The notes beneath the pieces were generated by a model that was not told the origin of the DNA, ran no database searches, and saw only the letters and a program-made list of their open reading frames with translations. DNA of 64,000 nt from Devosia ginsengisoli (lineage in GTDB: Bacteria > Pseudomonadota > Alphaproteobacteria > Rhizobiales > Devosiaceae), in assembly GCF_024707105.1 (NCBI RefSeq), contig NZ_JANQAJ010000011.1, forward strand, positions 817,488-881,487. Direction: 5' to 3'. Positions 36,890-46,043 of the stretch are shown here, in pieces. The position numbers were made by a program, and so were the translations under genes. Position 1 is the stretch's first letter; each line of letters starts with the position of its first letter.

Positions 36890-36918
36890 GGCCCCGCGCC
36901 GACAGGTAACGCAGGGCC
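36890..36918 (-). terminator. Probable terminator of the DAHP synthase gene
   Basis: A 9-bp stem GGCCCTGCG / CGCGGGGCC (one wobble) with an 11-base loop lies about 30 bases beyond the stop on the minus strand, followed by TTAATATGC. The tail is only moderately U-rich. Confidence 0.55.
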
Positions 36919-36946
36919 CCGGATACGGTTTCGACCCGCAGCCGAA

Positions 36947-38323
36947 TTATTCGCCGGCGGCCAGATGCTGATGCGGCGGCTTCTGGGCATGGACTTCCTC
37001 GGCGACGAGGAAGGCCAGCTCAAGCGCCTGGCTGGCATTGAGGCGAGGGTCGCAATAGGTGTTGTAGCGATCCGACAGGGAGGCTTCGGTGACAGCCGAA
37101 ACGCCGCCGACGCATTCGGTGACGTCGTCGCCGGTCATTTCGATATGCACGCCGCCGGCATAGGTGCCCATGTCGCGGTGGATTTCGAAGAAGGACTTCA
37201 CCTCTGACAGGACTCGGTCGAAGGGGCGGGTCTTGTAGCCGGTGGAGGCCTTGATCGTATTGCCATGCATGGGATCGGAGCACCACACGACAGTGCGGCC
37301 GGCCTTCTGCACGGTTTCGATGAGGCGCGGCAGGTTGGCCTGGATCTTGTCGGAGCCGAAGCGGCTGATCAGGGTGATGCGGCCGGCTTCGTCGGTGGGG
37401 TTCAGCCGGTCGAGCAGGCGCAGCAGGTCGTCATTGCTCAGCGAGGGGCCGCATTTGATGCCGATGGGATTGTGGATGCCGGCGAAATATTCGACATGGG
37501 CGGCATCGGGCTGGCGGGTGCGATCGCCGATCCACAGCATGTGGCCCGACGTGGCGTACCAGTCATTGGTGATGGAGTCGCGGCGGGTCAGCGCTTCCTC
37601 GTAGCCGAGCAGCAGGGCTTCGTGGCTGGTGAAGAAGCTGGTCTGACGGAGCGCCGGCGTATTGTCGGGATTGAGGCCGAGCGCACCCATGAAGGTGATG
37701 GCGTCGTCGATCTTGCGGGCGACTTCCTCGTAGCGCGGATACCAGTTGGAGCCCTTCATGAAACCCACGGTCCATTCGTGGATGCGGGTCAGTTCGGCAT
37801 AGCCGCCCATGGAGAAGGCGCGCAGCAGGTTGAGCGTGGCGGCCGACTGGCGGTAGGCCTGCAGCATGCGATCGGGATCGGGGACGCGCGAGGCTTCGGT
37901 GAAGGAAATGTCGTTGATGATGTCGCCGCGATAGGAGGGCAGCTCGACGCCATCGATGGTTTCGGTATCGGCGGAACGGGGCTTGGCGAACTGGCCGGCG
38001 ACGCGGCCGACCTTGACCACGGGCTTACTGGCGCCATGGGTCAGCACGACGGCCATCTGCAGGAAGACGCGGAAGAAGTCGCGGATGTGGTCGGCGCCGT
38101 GTTCGGCAAAGCTCTCGGCGCAGTCGCCGCCCTGCAGCAGGAAGGCCTCGCCATTGGCGACAGCGGCGAGCCGGGTCTTGAGGTCGCGCGCCTCGCCGGC
38201 AAAGACCAGCGGCGGGAAGGTGGCGAGCTGGCGCTCGGCCTCGGCCAGAGCGACGGGATCGGGATAGGCCGGCACCTGGGAAATCGGCTTGGCGCGCCAG
38301 CTATCAGGGGTCCAGGTGGTCAT
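36947..38323 (-). CDS. aroG: Class II (plant-type) DAHP synthase
   Basis: A 458-residue enzyme for the first step of the shikimate pathway, joining PEP and erythrose-4-phosphate. Class II features are [45 protein letters not shown], the [18 protein letters not shown] stretch and [20 protein letters not shown] with the metal-site His. [18 protein letters not shown] follows. The ATG giving [14 protein letters not shown] is used; the upstream reading to 38374 is not supported by homologues. Confidence 0.96.
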   Translation of the reverse strand: MTTWTPDSWRAKPISQVPAYPDPVALAEAERQLATFPPLVFAGEARDLKTRLAAVANGEAFLLQGGDCAESFAEHGADHIRDFFRVFLQMAVVLTHGASKPVVKVGRVAGQFAKPRSADTETIDGVELPSYRGDIINDISFTEASRVPDPDRMLQAYRQSAATLNLLRAFSMGGYAELTRIHEWTVGFMKGSNWYPRYEEVARKIDDAITFMGALGLNPDNTPALRQTSFFTSHEALLLGYEEALTRRDSITNDWYATSGHMLWIGDRTRQPDAAHVEYFAGIHNPIGIKCGPSLSNDDLLRLLDRLNPTDEAGRITLISRFGSDKIQANLPRLIETVQKAGRTVVWCSDPMHGNTIKASTGYKTRPFDRVLSEVKSFFEIHRDMGTYAGGVHIEMTGDDVTECVGGVSAVTEASLSDRYNTYCDPRLNASQALELAFLVAEEVHAQKPPHQHLAAGE

Positions 38324-38423
38324 TTTTCGGTCTCGCTCACGCGGGGTTACTGCTGTTGCAGGGCGGAATATCAAGGCTGGCGGTGGGGGACAAGGATATT
38401 CGGGGTGGCAATTGGTTGGAGGG

Positions 38424-38555
38424 GTGGCACGCCCTCGTGGTTCGAGGCGCTGAAGAAGCGCACCTCACCATGAGGGTTACTGCAACATTGAGCTAACAGT
38501 AGCCCTCATGGTGAGGCGGGAGCGCAGCGACCCTCGAACCACTGACGCGTGCCAC
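38424..38555. repeat. Long inverted repeat between DAHP synthase and gor
   Basis: The arms 38424-38482 (GTGGCACGCCCTCGTGGTTC onward) and 38497-38555 are imperfect inverted copies about 59 bases long around a 14-base centre. Each arm is a diverged version of the CTCGTGGTTCGA...CTCACCATGAG element. The right arm ends two bases from the gor stop. Transcribed, it would fold into one long hairpin. Confidence 0.8.
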
Positions 38556-38556
38556 A

Positions 38557-39936
38557 CTAGCCCCCCACCTTCTCGCCGTCGCGATAGGTGTAGGTCGGGG
38601 CCTTGAAGGTGACCAGTTCCTCGGCGGCACTGGGATGGAGGGCGATGGCGCGGTCGAAATCGGCTTTGGTGGCGCCCATGCCCATGGGGATGGCGACGAG
38701 CTGGATCATTTCGGCGGCGCCGGCGCCGAGGATGTGGCAGCCCAGGACCTTGCCGCCGTCCTTTTCGGTGATGAGCTTCAGGATCATGCGCTCGGTGCGG
38801 GTGGAGAGCGTGTTCATCATCGGGCGGAAGCGGGCGACGTAGACGTCGATATCGCCATGGGTGGCGGCTTCGGTCTCGGTGAGGCCGATGACGCCGATTT
38901 CGGGGTCGGAAAAGACCGCGGTGGGGATCTGGGAGTGATCGACCGCTTGCCTGTTGTCGTTGAAGACGGTCTCGGCGAAGTACCAACCCTCGCGAATGGC
39001 GACGGGGGTCAGCGCGGCGCGGCCGGTGACGTCGCCCACGGCGTAGATCGAGGGGACGGAGGATTGGGAATATGCATCGACCGCGATGGCGCCCATGGGG
39101 GTCAGCTTGACGCCGGCCTTGTCGAGGCCGAGGCCATGCACATTGGGCTTGCGGCCGGTGGCGAACATCACGGCGCCATAGGGGGCGGTGACGCCGTCGC
39201 TGAAGGTGGCGGCGATGTCACTGCCATGCCTGGCAAGCGACTTGATCGTGGTCTGGTAGATCAGCTTGATGCCGCGATCGGTCAGCCCGGCTTCGAGGCC
39301 GCGGCGCATGTCGTCGTCGAAGCCGCGCAGGATGCAGTCGCCGCGATAGATGATCGTGGTGTCGACGCCGAGGCCGGCGAAGATGGTGGCGAATTCCACG
39401 GCGATATAGCCGCCCCCTTCGATGAGGATGGAATGCGGCAAAGCCGGCAGGTCGAAGGCCTCGTTGGAGGTGATGGCCAGTTCGGCGCCGGGAATGGGGG
39501 GAATGTAGGGATGCGCGCCAGTGGCGACGAGAATGTATTTCGCCGTCAGGTCACGGTTCTGCCCCACGAGATGAACGCCATTGGGACCGGTGACCAGGCC
39601 GCGATCGCGAATGATCTCGACGCCGGGCTTTTCGAGATTGGCCACATAGGCGGCTTCGAGGCGGGTGATCTCCTTTTCCTTGTTGGCGACCAGGGTCGGC
39701 CAATCGAAGGAGGCATCGACCTGCCAACCGAAGCTGGAGGCCACGTCGAACATGTCGTGGAAGCGGGCGGCATAGACATAGAGCTTCTTGGGAACGCAGC
39801 CGCGGATAACGCAGGTGCCGCCAACGCGGAACTCCTCGATGATGGCGACCCTGGCGCCATAGGTGGCGGCCATGCGGGCCGCGCGGACGCCGCCGGAGCC
39901 GGCACCGATAACGACAAGATCATAACTATCGGTCAT
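38557..39936 (-). CDS. gor: Glutathione-disulfide reductase
   Basis: A 459-residue FAD flavoenzyme that reduces glutathione disulfide with NADPH. It has the N-terminal Rossmann motif VVIGAGSGGVRAARMAA, the redox-active disulfide GGTCVIRGCVPKKLYVYA, the NADPH site ILIEGGGYIAVEFATIFAGLG, and the C-terminal active-site His-Glu in ALHPSAAEELVTF. The arginine-rich Y-RGD segment fits NADPH preference. The ATG of MTDSYDLVVIG is used. It is probably linked to oxidative-stress defence but stands alone. Confidence 0.95.
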   Translation of the reverse strand: MTDSYDLVVIGAGSGGVRAARMAATYGARVAIIEEFRVGGTCVIRGCVPKKLYVYAARFHDMFDVASSFGWQVDASFDWPTLVANKEKEITRLEAAYVANLEKPGVEIIRDRGLVTGPNGVHLVGQNRDLTAKYILVATGAHPYIPPIPGAELAITSNEAFDLPALPHSILIEGGGYIAVEFATIFAGLGVDTTIIYRGDCILRGFDDDMRRGLEAGLTDRGIKLIYQTTIKSLARHGSDIAATFSDGVTAPYGAVMFATGRKPNVHGLGLDKAGVKLTPMGAIAVDAYSQSSVPSIYAVGDVTGRAALTPVAIREGWYFAETVFNDNRQAVDHSQIPTAVFSDPEIGVIGLTETEAATHGDIDVYVARFRPMMNTLSTRTERMILKLITEKDGGKVLGCHILGAGAAEMIQLVAIPMGMGATKADFDRAIALHPSAAEELVTFKAPTYTYRDGEKVGG

Positions 39937-40000
39937 GGGCGGCTCCTGGAGCAATCATCGGCATATGGCGATATATTGGATGGCACTTTGCATAAAGAAA

Positions 40001-40021
40001 GGCCCCGCACAAGGCGGGGCC
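40001..40021 (-). terminator. Terminator of the rpiA-DUF2059 operon
   Basis: A perfect 8-bp stem GGCCCCGC / GCGGGGCC with a 5-base loop is followed on the minus strand by TTTCTTTATG. It lies about 55 bases after the DUF2059 stop. Confidence 0.8.
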
Positions 40022-40074
40022 GGATGTCTGCTATGCAGGAATGCCTAAAGCGTGCCGCGATCGGGAGACATGCT

Positions 40075-40617
40075 TTAGACTTCGAAGCCCTGGGCGCGCA
40101 GTTCGGCGCGGACCTTGGCGAAGAATTCGGAGCGCGTATTGTTGGTGAAGACCTGGAGCACGGCCTGGAGGTCGGAATTCACCTCGGTATTGGCCTGGGC
40201 CAGCTTCTGGCCGGTGGGCGTTTCGTAGAAGGCGACGATTTCCTGCAGCTCTTCGACACTGAAGCGCACCGCATAGACGCGCGCGAACTGGTCGAGCAGT
40301 TCGCCCTTGCGCTCCCGGTATTCCTCCAGAACCTTGCCGACGGCAGCATCGGTTTCGTCCATGATTTCGGGATTCTGCTGCACGATCTGGCGCATGGTGC
40401 CGATGCCGATCTCGACAAGGGTGATCTCGTAGACGGCAGCGCGGTCGGTCAGGTCGATATATTTGCGGGCGAGCGCCAGTTGTTCCGGCGGCACCTCCTG
40501 CGCCATTGCGGGAACCGCAACCACGAGCATGGCGGCGCTCAGCGCCACAGCCAACAGCGCCCGCGTGCGCGTCATAACACCGGTCATCATCGAAATACCC
40601 ATCTTGTCTCGGTCCAT
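40075..40617 (-). CDS. DUF2059 exported protein
   Basis: This 180-residue protein has a signal peptide (RTRALLAVALSAAMLVVAVP, cleavage after AMA) and the DUF2059 body: ALARKYIDLTDRAAVYE, then FSVEELQEIVAFYETPTGQK. Family members are periplasmic or secreted helical proteins of unknown function. The ATG at 40617 overlaps the rpiA stop (TGATG); ATGs a few residues further in (before TRTRALL) could also be used. It is co-transcribed with rpiA and ends at the terminator near 40001. Confidence 0.87.
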   Translation of the reverse strand: MDRDKMGISMMTGVMTRTRALLAVALSAAMLVVAVPAMAQEVPPEQLALARKYIDLTDRAAVYEITLVEIGIGTMRQIVQQNPEIMDETDAAVGKVLEEYRERKGELLDQFARVYAVRFSVEELQEIVAFYETPTGQKLAQANTEVNSDLQAVLQVFTNNTRSEFFAKVRAELRAQGFEV

Positions 40618-41321
40618 CAGTTCGTGCCGCTCGTCAGCGCTTTTACGCCATCCGGCGTCGCCACATAAGCCGTCTTGCACATTTTAAGGAAAAGCCCGTG
40701 CTGGACCACCCCGGCGATGTCGAGCAAGTCGCGCGACAGCGCTTCTGGCTGCGAAATGCGGCCAAAAAAAGCATCGAGAATGAGGTGCCCGCCATCGGTC
40801 ACAAAGGGCGTGCCGGGCGACGTCTCGCGCAGGCGCAGGTTGCCGCCAGTGCCATGATGCTCGATGAGTTCGGCCACGGCACGGCGCGTGGCGCCCAAGC
40901 CGAAGCGGTTGACCTCCACCGGTAGTGGAAAGCGGCCGCCAAGCGTCTGCACGAGCTTGGACGCGTCGGCGATGACAATCATGGCGTCGGACGCGGCTGC
41001 GACGATCTTTTCGCGCAGCAAGGCTCCGCCAGCACCCTTGATGAGATTGAGATGGGGATCGATCTCGTCGGCGCCATCGATGGTGATATCGAGCCGGTCG
41101 AGGGTTTCGAGATCGGAGAGGGGAATGTTGAGGGATTCGGCCTGGCGGGCGGTGGCTTCGGAGGTGGGCACGCAGATGCAGTCGAAACCGGCGGCGACCT
41201 TTTCGCCCAGCAGATCGACAAAGTGGCGGGCCGTGGAGCCGGTGCCGAGGCCGAGCCGCATGCCGGGCCGTATATCGGCCAGCGCCATCGCGGCTGCCTG
41301 CCGCTTCAGATCTTCACTCAT
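40617..41321 (-). CDS. rpiA: Ribose-5-phosphate isomerase A
   Basis: A 234-residue enzyme interconverting ribose-5-phosphate and ribulose-5-phosphate in the pentose phosphate pathway. The family signature is complete: [15 protein letters not shown], the catalytic [27 protein letters not shown] stretch (in two motifs DGADEID and [11 protein letters not shown]), and the late [14 protein letters not shown]. It precedes DUF2059 with a one-base overlap. The 250-base gap to the next plus-strand gene shows no other gene. Confidence 0.96.
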   Translation of the reverse strand: MSEDLKRQAAAMALADIRPGMRLGLGTGSTARHFVDLLGEKVAAGFDCICVPTSEATARQAESLNIPLSDLETLDRLDITIDGADEIDPHLNLIKGAGGALLREKIVAAASDAMIVIADASKLVQTLGGRFPLPVEVNRFGLGATRRAVAELIEHHGTGGNLRLRETSPGTPFVTDGGHLILDAFFGRISQPEALSRDLLDIAGVVQHGLFLKMCKTAYVATPDGVKALTSGTN

Positions 41322-41571
41322 AGTCGCCCTCGCGCGGTAAATTCAGGTGGGCCATCGCAAGGGTTGGTTCGCCTGTCAATGCCGCCAAAAGACGTGAATC
41401 ACAGATTGGTGAACGAGAACTGTAACTTGCTGGCAACACAATTTTGCGAAGGTGGCGTGAGTGTGGCGATTCCGGGGCGGTTGCCTCTTTTCGCTATTTC
41501 CCAAAGAGCGTAAGCACCCGCAATTATGGGAGCGGGCGAATCCCGTTCTATTCCAGAGGCCAAGTCGTCAC

Positions 41572-42165
41572 ATGTTCAATATCAAGTCAGCGATAGCAAT
41601 TGGGCTGTCGATTATCTTGTCGGCGAGCAGCGTCCTGCCCGCAACGGCTGCGTTGGTTTACGACCGCAACAGCGCCGAATGGGTGGATGAATCGACGATC
41701 GTACAGAGTTCGCGCGGGGGCAGCCCTGTCCGCAAGGAAATCGTCAACTACGAAACCAACCACAAGCCAGGCACCATCGTCATCGAGACCGGCGAGCGGC
41801 GGCTCTATCTCGTGCTCGAAGATGGCAAGGCGATGAAATACGGCATCGGCGTGGGCCGTGACGGATTTACCTGGTCGGGCACGCACCGCATCACCCGCAA
41901 GGCGGAATGGCCGGGCTGGACTCCGCCGCCGGCCATGCGCAAGCGCGTACCGGACCTGCCGGCCTATATGGAAGGCGGCCCGAACAATCCGCTGGGCGCC
42001 CGCGCGCTCTATATCGGCTCGACCCTCTATCGCGTGCATGGCACGTCCGAACCCTGGTCCATAGGCCAGGCCGTATCCTCGGGCTGCATCCGGCTGACCA
42101 ATGACGACGTGACCGACCTTTACGAACGCGTGAAGGTTGGCGCCCTCATCGTGGTGAATCACTAA
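41572..42165 (+). CDS. L,D-transpeptidase (YkuD domain)
   Basis: A 197-residue periplasmic enzyme that forms 3-3 cross-links in peptidoglycan or attaches proteins to it. It has a signal peptide (SAIAIGLSIILSASSVLPAT), then the YkuD domain: GTIVIETGERRLYLVLEDGK, and the catalytic region YRVHGTSEPWSIGQAVSSGC followed by IRL, with His, Ser, Gly and the nucleophilic Cys in place. Alphaproteobacteria usually carry several such enzymes. The ATG at 41572 fits the signal peptide; the open frame upstream to 41461 does not look coding. A terminator follows. Confidence 0.94.
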   Translation: MFNIKSAIAIGLSIILSASSVLPATAALVYDRNSAEWVDESTIVQSSRGGSPVRKEIVNYETNHKPGTIVIETGERRLYLVLEDGKAMKYGIGVGRDGFTWSGTHRITRKAEWPGWTPPPAMRKRVPDLPAYMEGGPNNPLGARALYIGSTLYRVHGTSEPWSIGQAVSSGCIRLTNDDVTDLYERVKVGALIVVNH

Positions 42166-42190
42166 CACAAGCGTCTCCGGCGTAAATTCC

Positions 42191-42215
42191 AAGGGCTGCC
42201 GTTTCGGCGGCCCTT
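42191..42215 (+). terminator. Rho-independent terminator after the L,D-transpeptidase gene
   Basis: AAGGGCTGCC / GGCGGCCCTT (one G-T wobble) with a GTTTC loop and a following TTTTTG on the plus strand, 26 bases after the stop. Confidence 0.88.
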
Positions 42216-42265
42216 TTTGTTTGTGGCGGCTTTGAAAGCGGCTCGACTGGCGATAGGTTCAGCGC

Positions 42266-43279
42266 ATGAACGTTCATGTCCCCCCTGCCCGACCGCTTGT
42301 CGATACGTTCGGGCGGCATATTTCCTATCTGCGTATTTCGGTGACGGATCGCTGCGATTTCCGCTGCGTCTATTGCATGGCCGAAGACATGACCTTCCTG
42401 CCCAAGAAGGACGTGCTGAGCTTCGAGGAAATCGAGGCCATAGCCGGCGCGTTCATTGCGCGGGGCGTGACCAAGATCCGGCTGACCGGGGGCGAGCCGC
42501 TGGTGCGGCGCGATATCATGGACCTGGTGACGACGCTGGGCGGACGGATCGGGCGTGGGCTCGATGAGCTGACGCTGACCACCAATGGCAGCCAGTTGCG
42601 CAAGCATGCCCAGGGGCTGGCCGATGCGGGGGTAAAGCGGCTCAATGTTTCGCTCGATACGCTGGACGCGGAACGGTTCCGCGCCATCACGCGGCGCGGG
42701 CGGATCGCGGATGTGCTTGATGGAATCGACGCCGCGCAGGCGGCGGGGCTGGCCATCAAGATCAACATGGTGGCGATGCGCGGCGTCAATGACGACGAAA
42801 TCGAGCCCATGATGGCTTGGGCACATGGGCGCGGCATGGGACTGACGCTGATCGAGGGCATGCCGCTGGGCGAAGTGGGCATCGACCGGGTGGACAGCTA
42901 CCTGCCGCTGCGCGAATTGCATGACCTTCTGGCGCGGCGCTATACGCTGAGCAAGCTCGACAAGCGCACCGGCGGGCCGGCGCGCTATGTGCATGTAGCC
43001 GAGACCAATGGCGTGCTGGGCTTCATCACGCCGATGAGCCACAATTTCTGCGAAAGCTGCAACCGGGTGCGACTGACGGCGACCGGGCAGCTCTATCTGT
43101 GCCTGGGGCAGGACGACCAGGTGAATCTGCGCGATGCGCTGCGCGACGGCGGGCCGGCGGCGCTGGATGCGGCGCTGGACCATGCCATGCTGATCAAGCC
43201 CAAGGGGCATGATTTCGTCATCGACCGCAGCCGGCCGGAACCGGCGCTGGGACGGCATATGAGCGTTACGGGAGGCTAG
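42266..43279 (+). CDS. moaA: GTP 3',8-cyclase (molybdenum cofactor synthesis)
   Basis: A 337-residue radical-SAM enzyme for the first step of molybdopterin synthesis. The SAM cluster motif is [14 protein letters not shown] (CxxxCxxC), followed by [14 protein letters not shown] and [12 protein letters not shown]. The C-terminal second cluster is [22 protein letters not shown]. The length is normal. It starts with ATG at 42266 and is one base from the downstream hydrolase gene, so the two are co-transcribed although their roles seem unrelated. No other moa genes lie here. Confidence 0.96.
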   Translation: MNVHVPPARPLVDTFGRHISYLRISVTDRCDFRCVYCMAEDMTFLPKKDVLSFEEIEAIAGAFIARGVTKIRLTGGEPLVRRDIMDLVTTLGGRIGRGLDELTLTTNGSQLRKHAQGLADAGVKRLNVSLDTLDAERFRAITRRGRIADVLDGIDAAQAAGLAIKINMVAMRGVNDDEIEPMMAWAHGRGMGLTLIEGMPLGEVGIDRVDSYLPLRELHDLLARRYTLSKLDKRTGGPARYVHVAETNGVLGFITPMSHNFCESCNRVRLTATGQLYLCLGQDDQVNLRDALRDGGPAALDAALDHAMLIKPKGHDFVIDRSRPEPALGRHMSVTGG

Positions 43280-43280
43280 A

Positions 43281-43958
43281 ATGGGCGAGCGGATTACATT
43301 GACGGCCAGCGACGGTTTTACCCTCAACGCATATCGCGCCGAGCCGGAGGGGACGCCGCGCGGCGGAGTCGTGGTCATCCAGGAGGTCTGGGGGCTCAAC
43401 AATTTCGTGCGCGGCGTGGTGGACCGCTTTGCCCGGCATGGCTTTCTGGCAGTGGCGCCGGCCATGTTCGACCGCGTCGAGTTCGGCTATGAAAGCGACA
43501 ATTACACGCCGGAGCAGTTTGCCATTATCGGCGAGCTGATGAAGAAGTTCGACCACAAGACGGCCATGCTCGACGTGACGGCGGCTATCGGCGCGGCCAA
43601 GGCCGGCGGCAAGGTGGGCATTACCGGCTATTGCTTCGGCGGCGCGGTGAGCTGGCGGGCGGCGGCGCATGAGGGGATCGGGCTGAGCGCAGCTTCGGGC
43701 TATTATGGCGGCGGCGTGCCCAGCTATATCGAACTGGCGCCCCGCATTCCCATCGAGATGCATTTCGGCGACCGGGATACGGGCATTCCGCTGGAGCAGA
43801 TCGAGGCGCTGAAGGCGCGGCATGCCGAGGCGGATATCTATACCTATCCGGCCGGCCACGGCTTCTGTAACAGCGACAGACCGGGCAATTTCAACGAGGC
43901 GGCCTGCGCCAAGGCCTCGGCGCGCACGCTCGATTTCTTCCGCAAGCATCTTGGATAG
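43281..43958 (+). CDS. Dienelactone hydrolase-family protein
   Basis: A 225-residue alpha/beta hydrolase with the dienelactone-hydrolase nucleophile elbow GYCFGGAVSW (Cys rather than Ser), the early Glu in VVIQEVWGLNNFV, the Asp in HFGDRDTGIP and the His in YPAGHGFCN. It would hydrolyse lactones or small esters in the cytoplasm. The actual substrate is unknown, since no aromatic ring-cleavage genes lie here. GGAGGCTAGA upstream serves as its ribosome site inside the moaA end. Confidence 0.92.
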   Translation: MGERITLTASDGFTLNAYRAEPEGTPRGGVVVIQEVWGLNNFVRGVVDRFARHGFLAVAPAMFDRVEFGYESDNYTPEQFAIIGELMKKFDHKTAMLDVTAAIGAAKAGGKVGITGYCFGGAVSWRAAAHEGIGLSAASGYYGGGVPSYIELAPRIPIEMHFGDRDTGIPLEQIEALKARHAEADIYTYPAGHGFCNSDRPGNFNEAACAKASARTLDFFRKHLG

Positions 43959-44370
43959 GCTGAGCCAGCATCGGGCCTATCTGGAGGCGGAATGGGGCAG
44001 CCTGCAGGCAGCCCCCTTGTCGCGGCGCAAGGCGATGCTGGTGGCCGCGTTGATCGATGCCTTCGTGGACCGGATGTTTGCCGCGGGGGCCGCGGACGAC
44101 ATCCTCGCCTATCGGGCGGAACTGGCGACGGCGCAGCCGGCGCTCGGCCTCATCATGGCGCTCTGCGCGGCGCGCGACGGGATAGGCCTGGTGACCGAGG
44201 CGGTCACGGTGCCGATTGCCGATTATGGCGCGCTTGGCGTCGAGGACTTCATGGTCAGCCTCTACAACGACCACAGCGTGCAGCGGCAGCGACTGGTGCT
44301 GCCGGATGGCGGGCGGCGGGATATGCTCGCCGTGCTGGAGGAGGCGATTGCGGGGCTGGGTCCAGCCTAG
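43951..44370 (+). CDS. Conserved-looking hypothetical protein
   Basis: A 139-residue mostly helical protein, starting most plausibly with TTG at 43951 (LDRLSQHRAYLEAEWGSL), inside the last codons of the hydrolase gene. It contains RRKAMLVAALIDAFVDRMFA and ALGLIMALCAARDGIGLVTE and ends AVLEEAIAGLGPA. No family is recognised; there is no signal peptide or clear membrane segment. Codon use and tight coupling to the hydrolase suggest a real gene. Its stop overlaps the convergent VOC gene stop. Confidence 0.68.
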   Translation: MDRLSQHRAYLEAEWGSLQAAPLSRRKAMLVAALIDAFVDRMFAAGAADDILAYRAELATAQPALGLIMALCAARDGIGLVTEAVTVPIADYGALGVEDFMVSLYNDHSVQRQRLVLPDGGRRDMLAVLEEAIAGLGPA

Positions 44371-44777
44371 CCCCTGCCCTCGGCGCGTTCGACCAGTTCT
44401 ATGATGATGCCGTCGGGGTCGCGGACAAAGGCGAGGCGCTTGATCAGAGCTGTGTTGACGGCGGCGCGGGGGCGTTCGAGCACTTCGACGCCTGCCGCTT
44501 CGAGCCTGGCGAAGATCGCATCGACATTCTCAAAAGCGAAGGTCAGGTGGCGCATGCCGGCTTCGTGGGGCGGCACGTCGCGGGAGCGGGAAATCTGGGC
44601 GGTGGGACAGGCGATTTCGAGCATGCCGCTGCCGGTATCGAGGAAGGCCATCTCGCCGCGGTCGTTCTGCCTGCGCTGGGCCAGGGTGAGGCCCAGCAGG
44701 TCGCAATAGAAGGCGATGGTCCGGTCCAGATTGCCTGACGTCATGCCGACATGTTCGAAACCGACCAGGCCCGTCAT
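44367..44777 (-). CDS. VOC-family (glyoxalase-like) protein
   Basis: A 136-residue vicinal-oxygen-chelate protein with the paired beta-alpha-beta-beta-beta units: FEHVGMTSGNLDRTIAFYCD and MRHLTFAFENVDAIFARLEA, ending FVRDPDGIIIELVER. Metal ligands His9, Glu53, His76 and Glu130-region fit a glyoxalase or methylmalonyl-CoA epimerase-like fold. Exact reaction unknown. The start overlaps the stop of the Lrp-type regulator (ATGA), so both are expressed together. Confidence 0.88.
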   Translation of the reverse strand: MTGLVGFEHVGMTSGNLDRTIAFYCDLLGLTLAQRRQNDRGEMAFLDTGSGMLEIACPTAQISRSRDVPPHEAGMRHLTFAFENVDAIFARLEAAGVEVLERPRAAVNTALIKRLAFVRDPDGIIIELVERAEGRG

Positions 44778-45259
44778 TTGTCGTCGTCGACAACGATGGC
44801 GAAATCGAGCGGGAGGGCGGTGGTGTATTTGATCTGGCCCATGGCGAAGGCCGAGCTGACATCGGTCAGGTTGATCTTGCTGATGAGCTTTTTATAGAAG
44901 GCGTCATAGGCGCCGATATCGGGCACGACGACGCGCATCAGGTAATCGACATCGCCGCTCATGCGGTAGAACTCGACCACTTCGGGGAATTCGTCGATGA
45001 CGCCGGAGAATTTGCGCATCCAGGTGTCATTGTGCTCGTTGGTCTTGACCGAGACGAAAACGGTGACGCCGACATTGACCTTGGCGGGATCGAGCACGGC
45101 GACGCGGCGCTGGATGACGCCATCTTCTTCCATCTTCTGGATGCGGCGCCAGCATGGGGTGGTGGAGAGGCCCACCTTGCGGCCGATTTCGGCCACCGGC
45201 ATGGTGGCATCCTTCTGCAGGAGCGTGAGAATTTTCCGGTCGATCTTGTCCAGTGCCAT
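44774..45259 (-). CDS. Lrp/AsnC-family transcriptional regulator
   Basis: A 161-residue regulator: an N-terminal helix-turn-helix (DRKILTLLQKDATMPVAEIG, then STTPCWRRIQKMEEDGVIQR) and a C-terminal RAM ligand-binding domain (GDVDYLMRVVVPDIGAYDAF). Such proteins sense amino acids and form octamers. It probably controls itself and the coupled VOC gene. The ATG giving MALDKIDRK is used; the nine-residue upstream extension is unusual for the family. Confidence 0.93.
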   Translation of the reverse strand: MALDKIDRKILTLLQKDATMPVAEIGRKVGLSTTPCWRRIQKMEEDGVIQRRVAVLDPAKVNVGVTVFVSVKTNEHNDTWMRKFSGVIDEFPEVVEFYRMSGDVDYLMRVVVPDIGAYDAFYKKLISKINLTDVSSAFAMGQIKYTTALPLDFAIVVDDDK

Positions 45260-45388
45260 AATGCCCCCGCGAAATCTGATTTCCAATTCCGGTGCAATTT
45301 AATCCGAAATTGGCGCAATACCTGCCACGTCCGGGCAAGATTAGCAATAAACTTGCGCAGATCAAGTGGCGCGGGGGTTGCAGGGAGG

Positions 45389-45946
45389 TCAAAGGTCCAG
45401 GGCGGATAACCACCCCCTGAAACCCTGTGGACGCGGGTGATCGTCGCGCCAGGTGCGAGGGGCGTCGAAGTCGCCGTCCCAGATGCCGCGGCGGTCGTTG
45501 CGGGCGGCGGCTTCCTCGGTCCAGTAGCGGCCTGCCGAGATGGCGAGGCCCTCGGCGACCATGGTGGCGCCGAGGTCGATTCCGTCGACGCTGCAAATGG
45601 CGAGGAGACGATCATATTGGTCGATATCTTCGGGGCGGCAATCGGCGGGGCCGGCGGCAAGCAATTGGGCCATGCGGTCGCGAGCGGTGCGACCACAGGG
45701 CCAGGTCCGGCCATCGGCGGTGGTGCAGCTCTGCGCCAGTTCGGGGGCGTCGAGGCCGAGCAGGCGAATGCGATCCTCGCCCAGGTGGAAACTGTCGCCA
45801 TCGCCGACACGGGCCAGGCCGGCGACCGGTGGCGGGGGCAGATCCAGCGCCGCGGCCACGACAGCGATGACGGCCAGAACCGCTATGGCGAGGACCGCCC
45901 CAAGCGGGCCGCGAAAGATGGCATTGCGCCGGCTTCGTCGCTGCAG
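45389..45946 (-). CDS. Thermonuclease-family protein with N-terminal membrane segment; possible CTG start
   Basis: The nuclease domain is typical of the staphylococcal-nuclease family: ARVGDGDSFHLGEDRIRLLGLDAPE, TARDRMAQLL, DIDQYDRLLAIC and ATMVAEGLAISAGRYWTEEA. From the first conventional start (GTG, 45859) the protein has 156 residues and begins in the middle of a hydrophobic stretch. The open frame extends upstream through a basic segment (RRSRRNAIFRGP) and a membrane helix (LGAVLAIAVLAVIAVVAA) to a CTG at 45946 behind GGTGG, with no ATG, GTG or TTG on the way. A secreted or anchored nuclease starting at CTG (185 residues) is the likelier product. Confidence 0.8.
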   Translation of the reverse strand: MQRRSRRNAIFRGPLGAVLAIAVLAVIAVVAAALDLPPPPVAGLARVGDGDSFHLGEDRIRLLGLDAPELAQSCTTADGRTWPCGRTARDRMAQLLAAGPADCRPEDIDQYDRLLAICSVDGIDLGATMVAEGLAISAGRYWTEEAAARNDRRGIWDGDFDAPRTWRDDHPRPQGFRGWLSALDL

Positions 45947-46043
45947 GATTTCACCACCCGTTAACTACGCGCTCGCTAGTGTTGTCCCGAGCGTAGCGAA
46001 TACGTGTTCTGTTCGCATCATTTAGTAACGAGTACGAGTTCCC

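Noticed and set aside
38635..40668. 677-codon open frame antisense to gor and beyond
   Set aside because: It crosses two real genes and the intergenic terminator; no motif.
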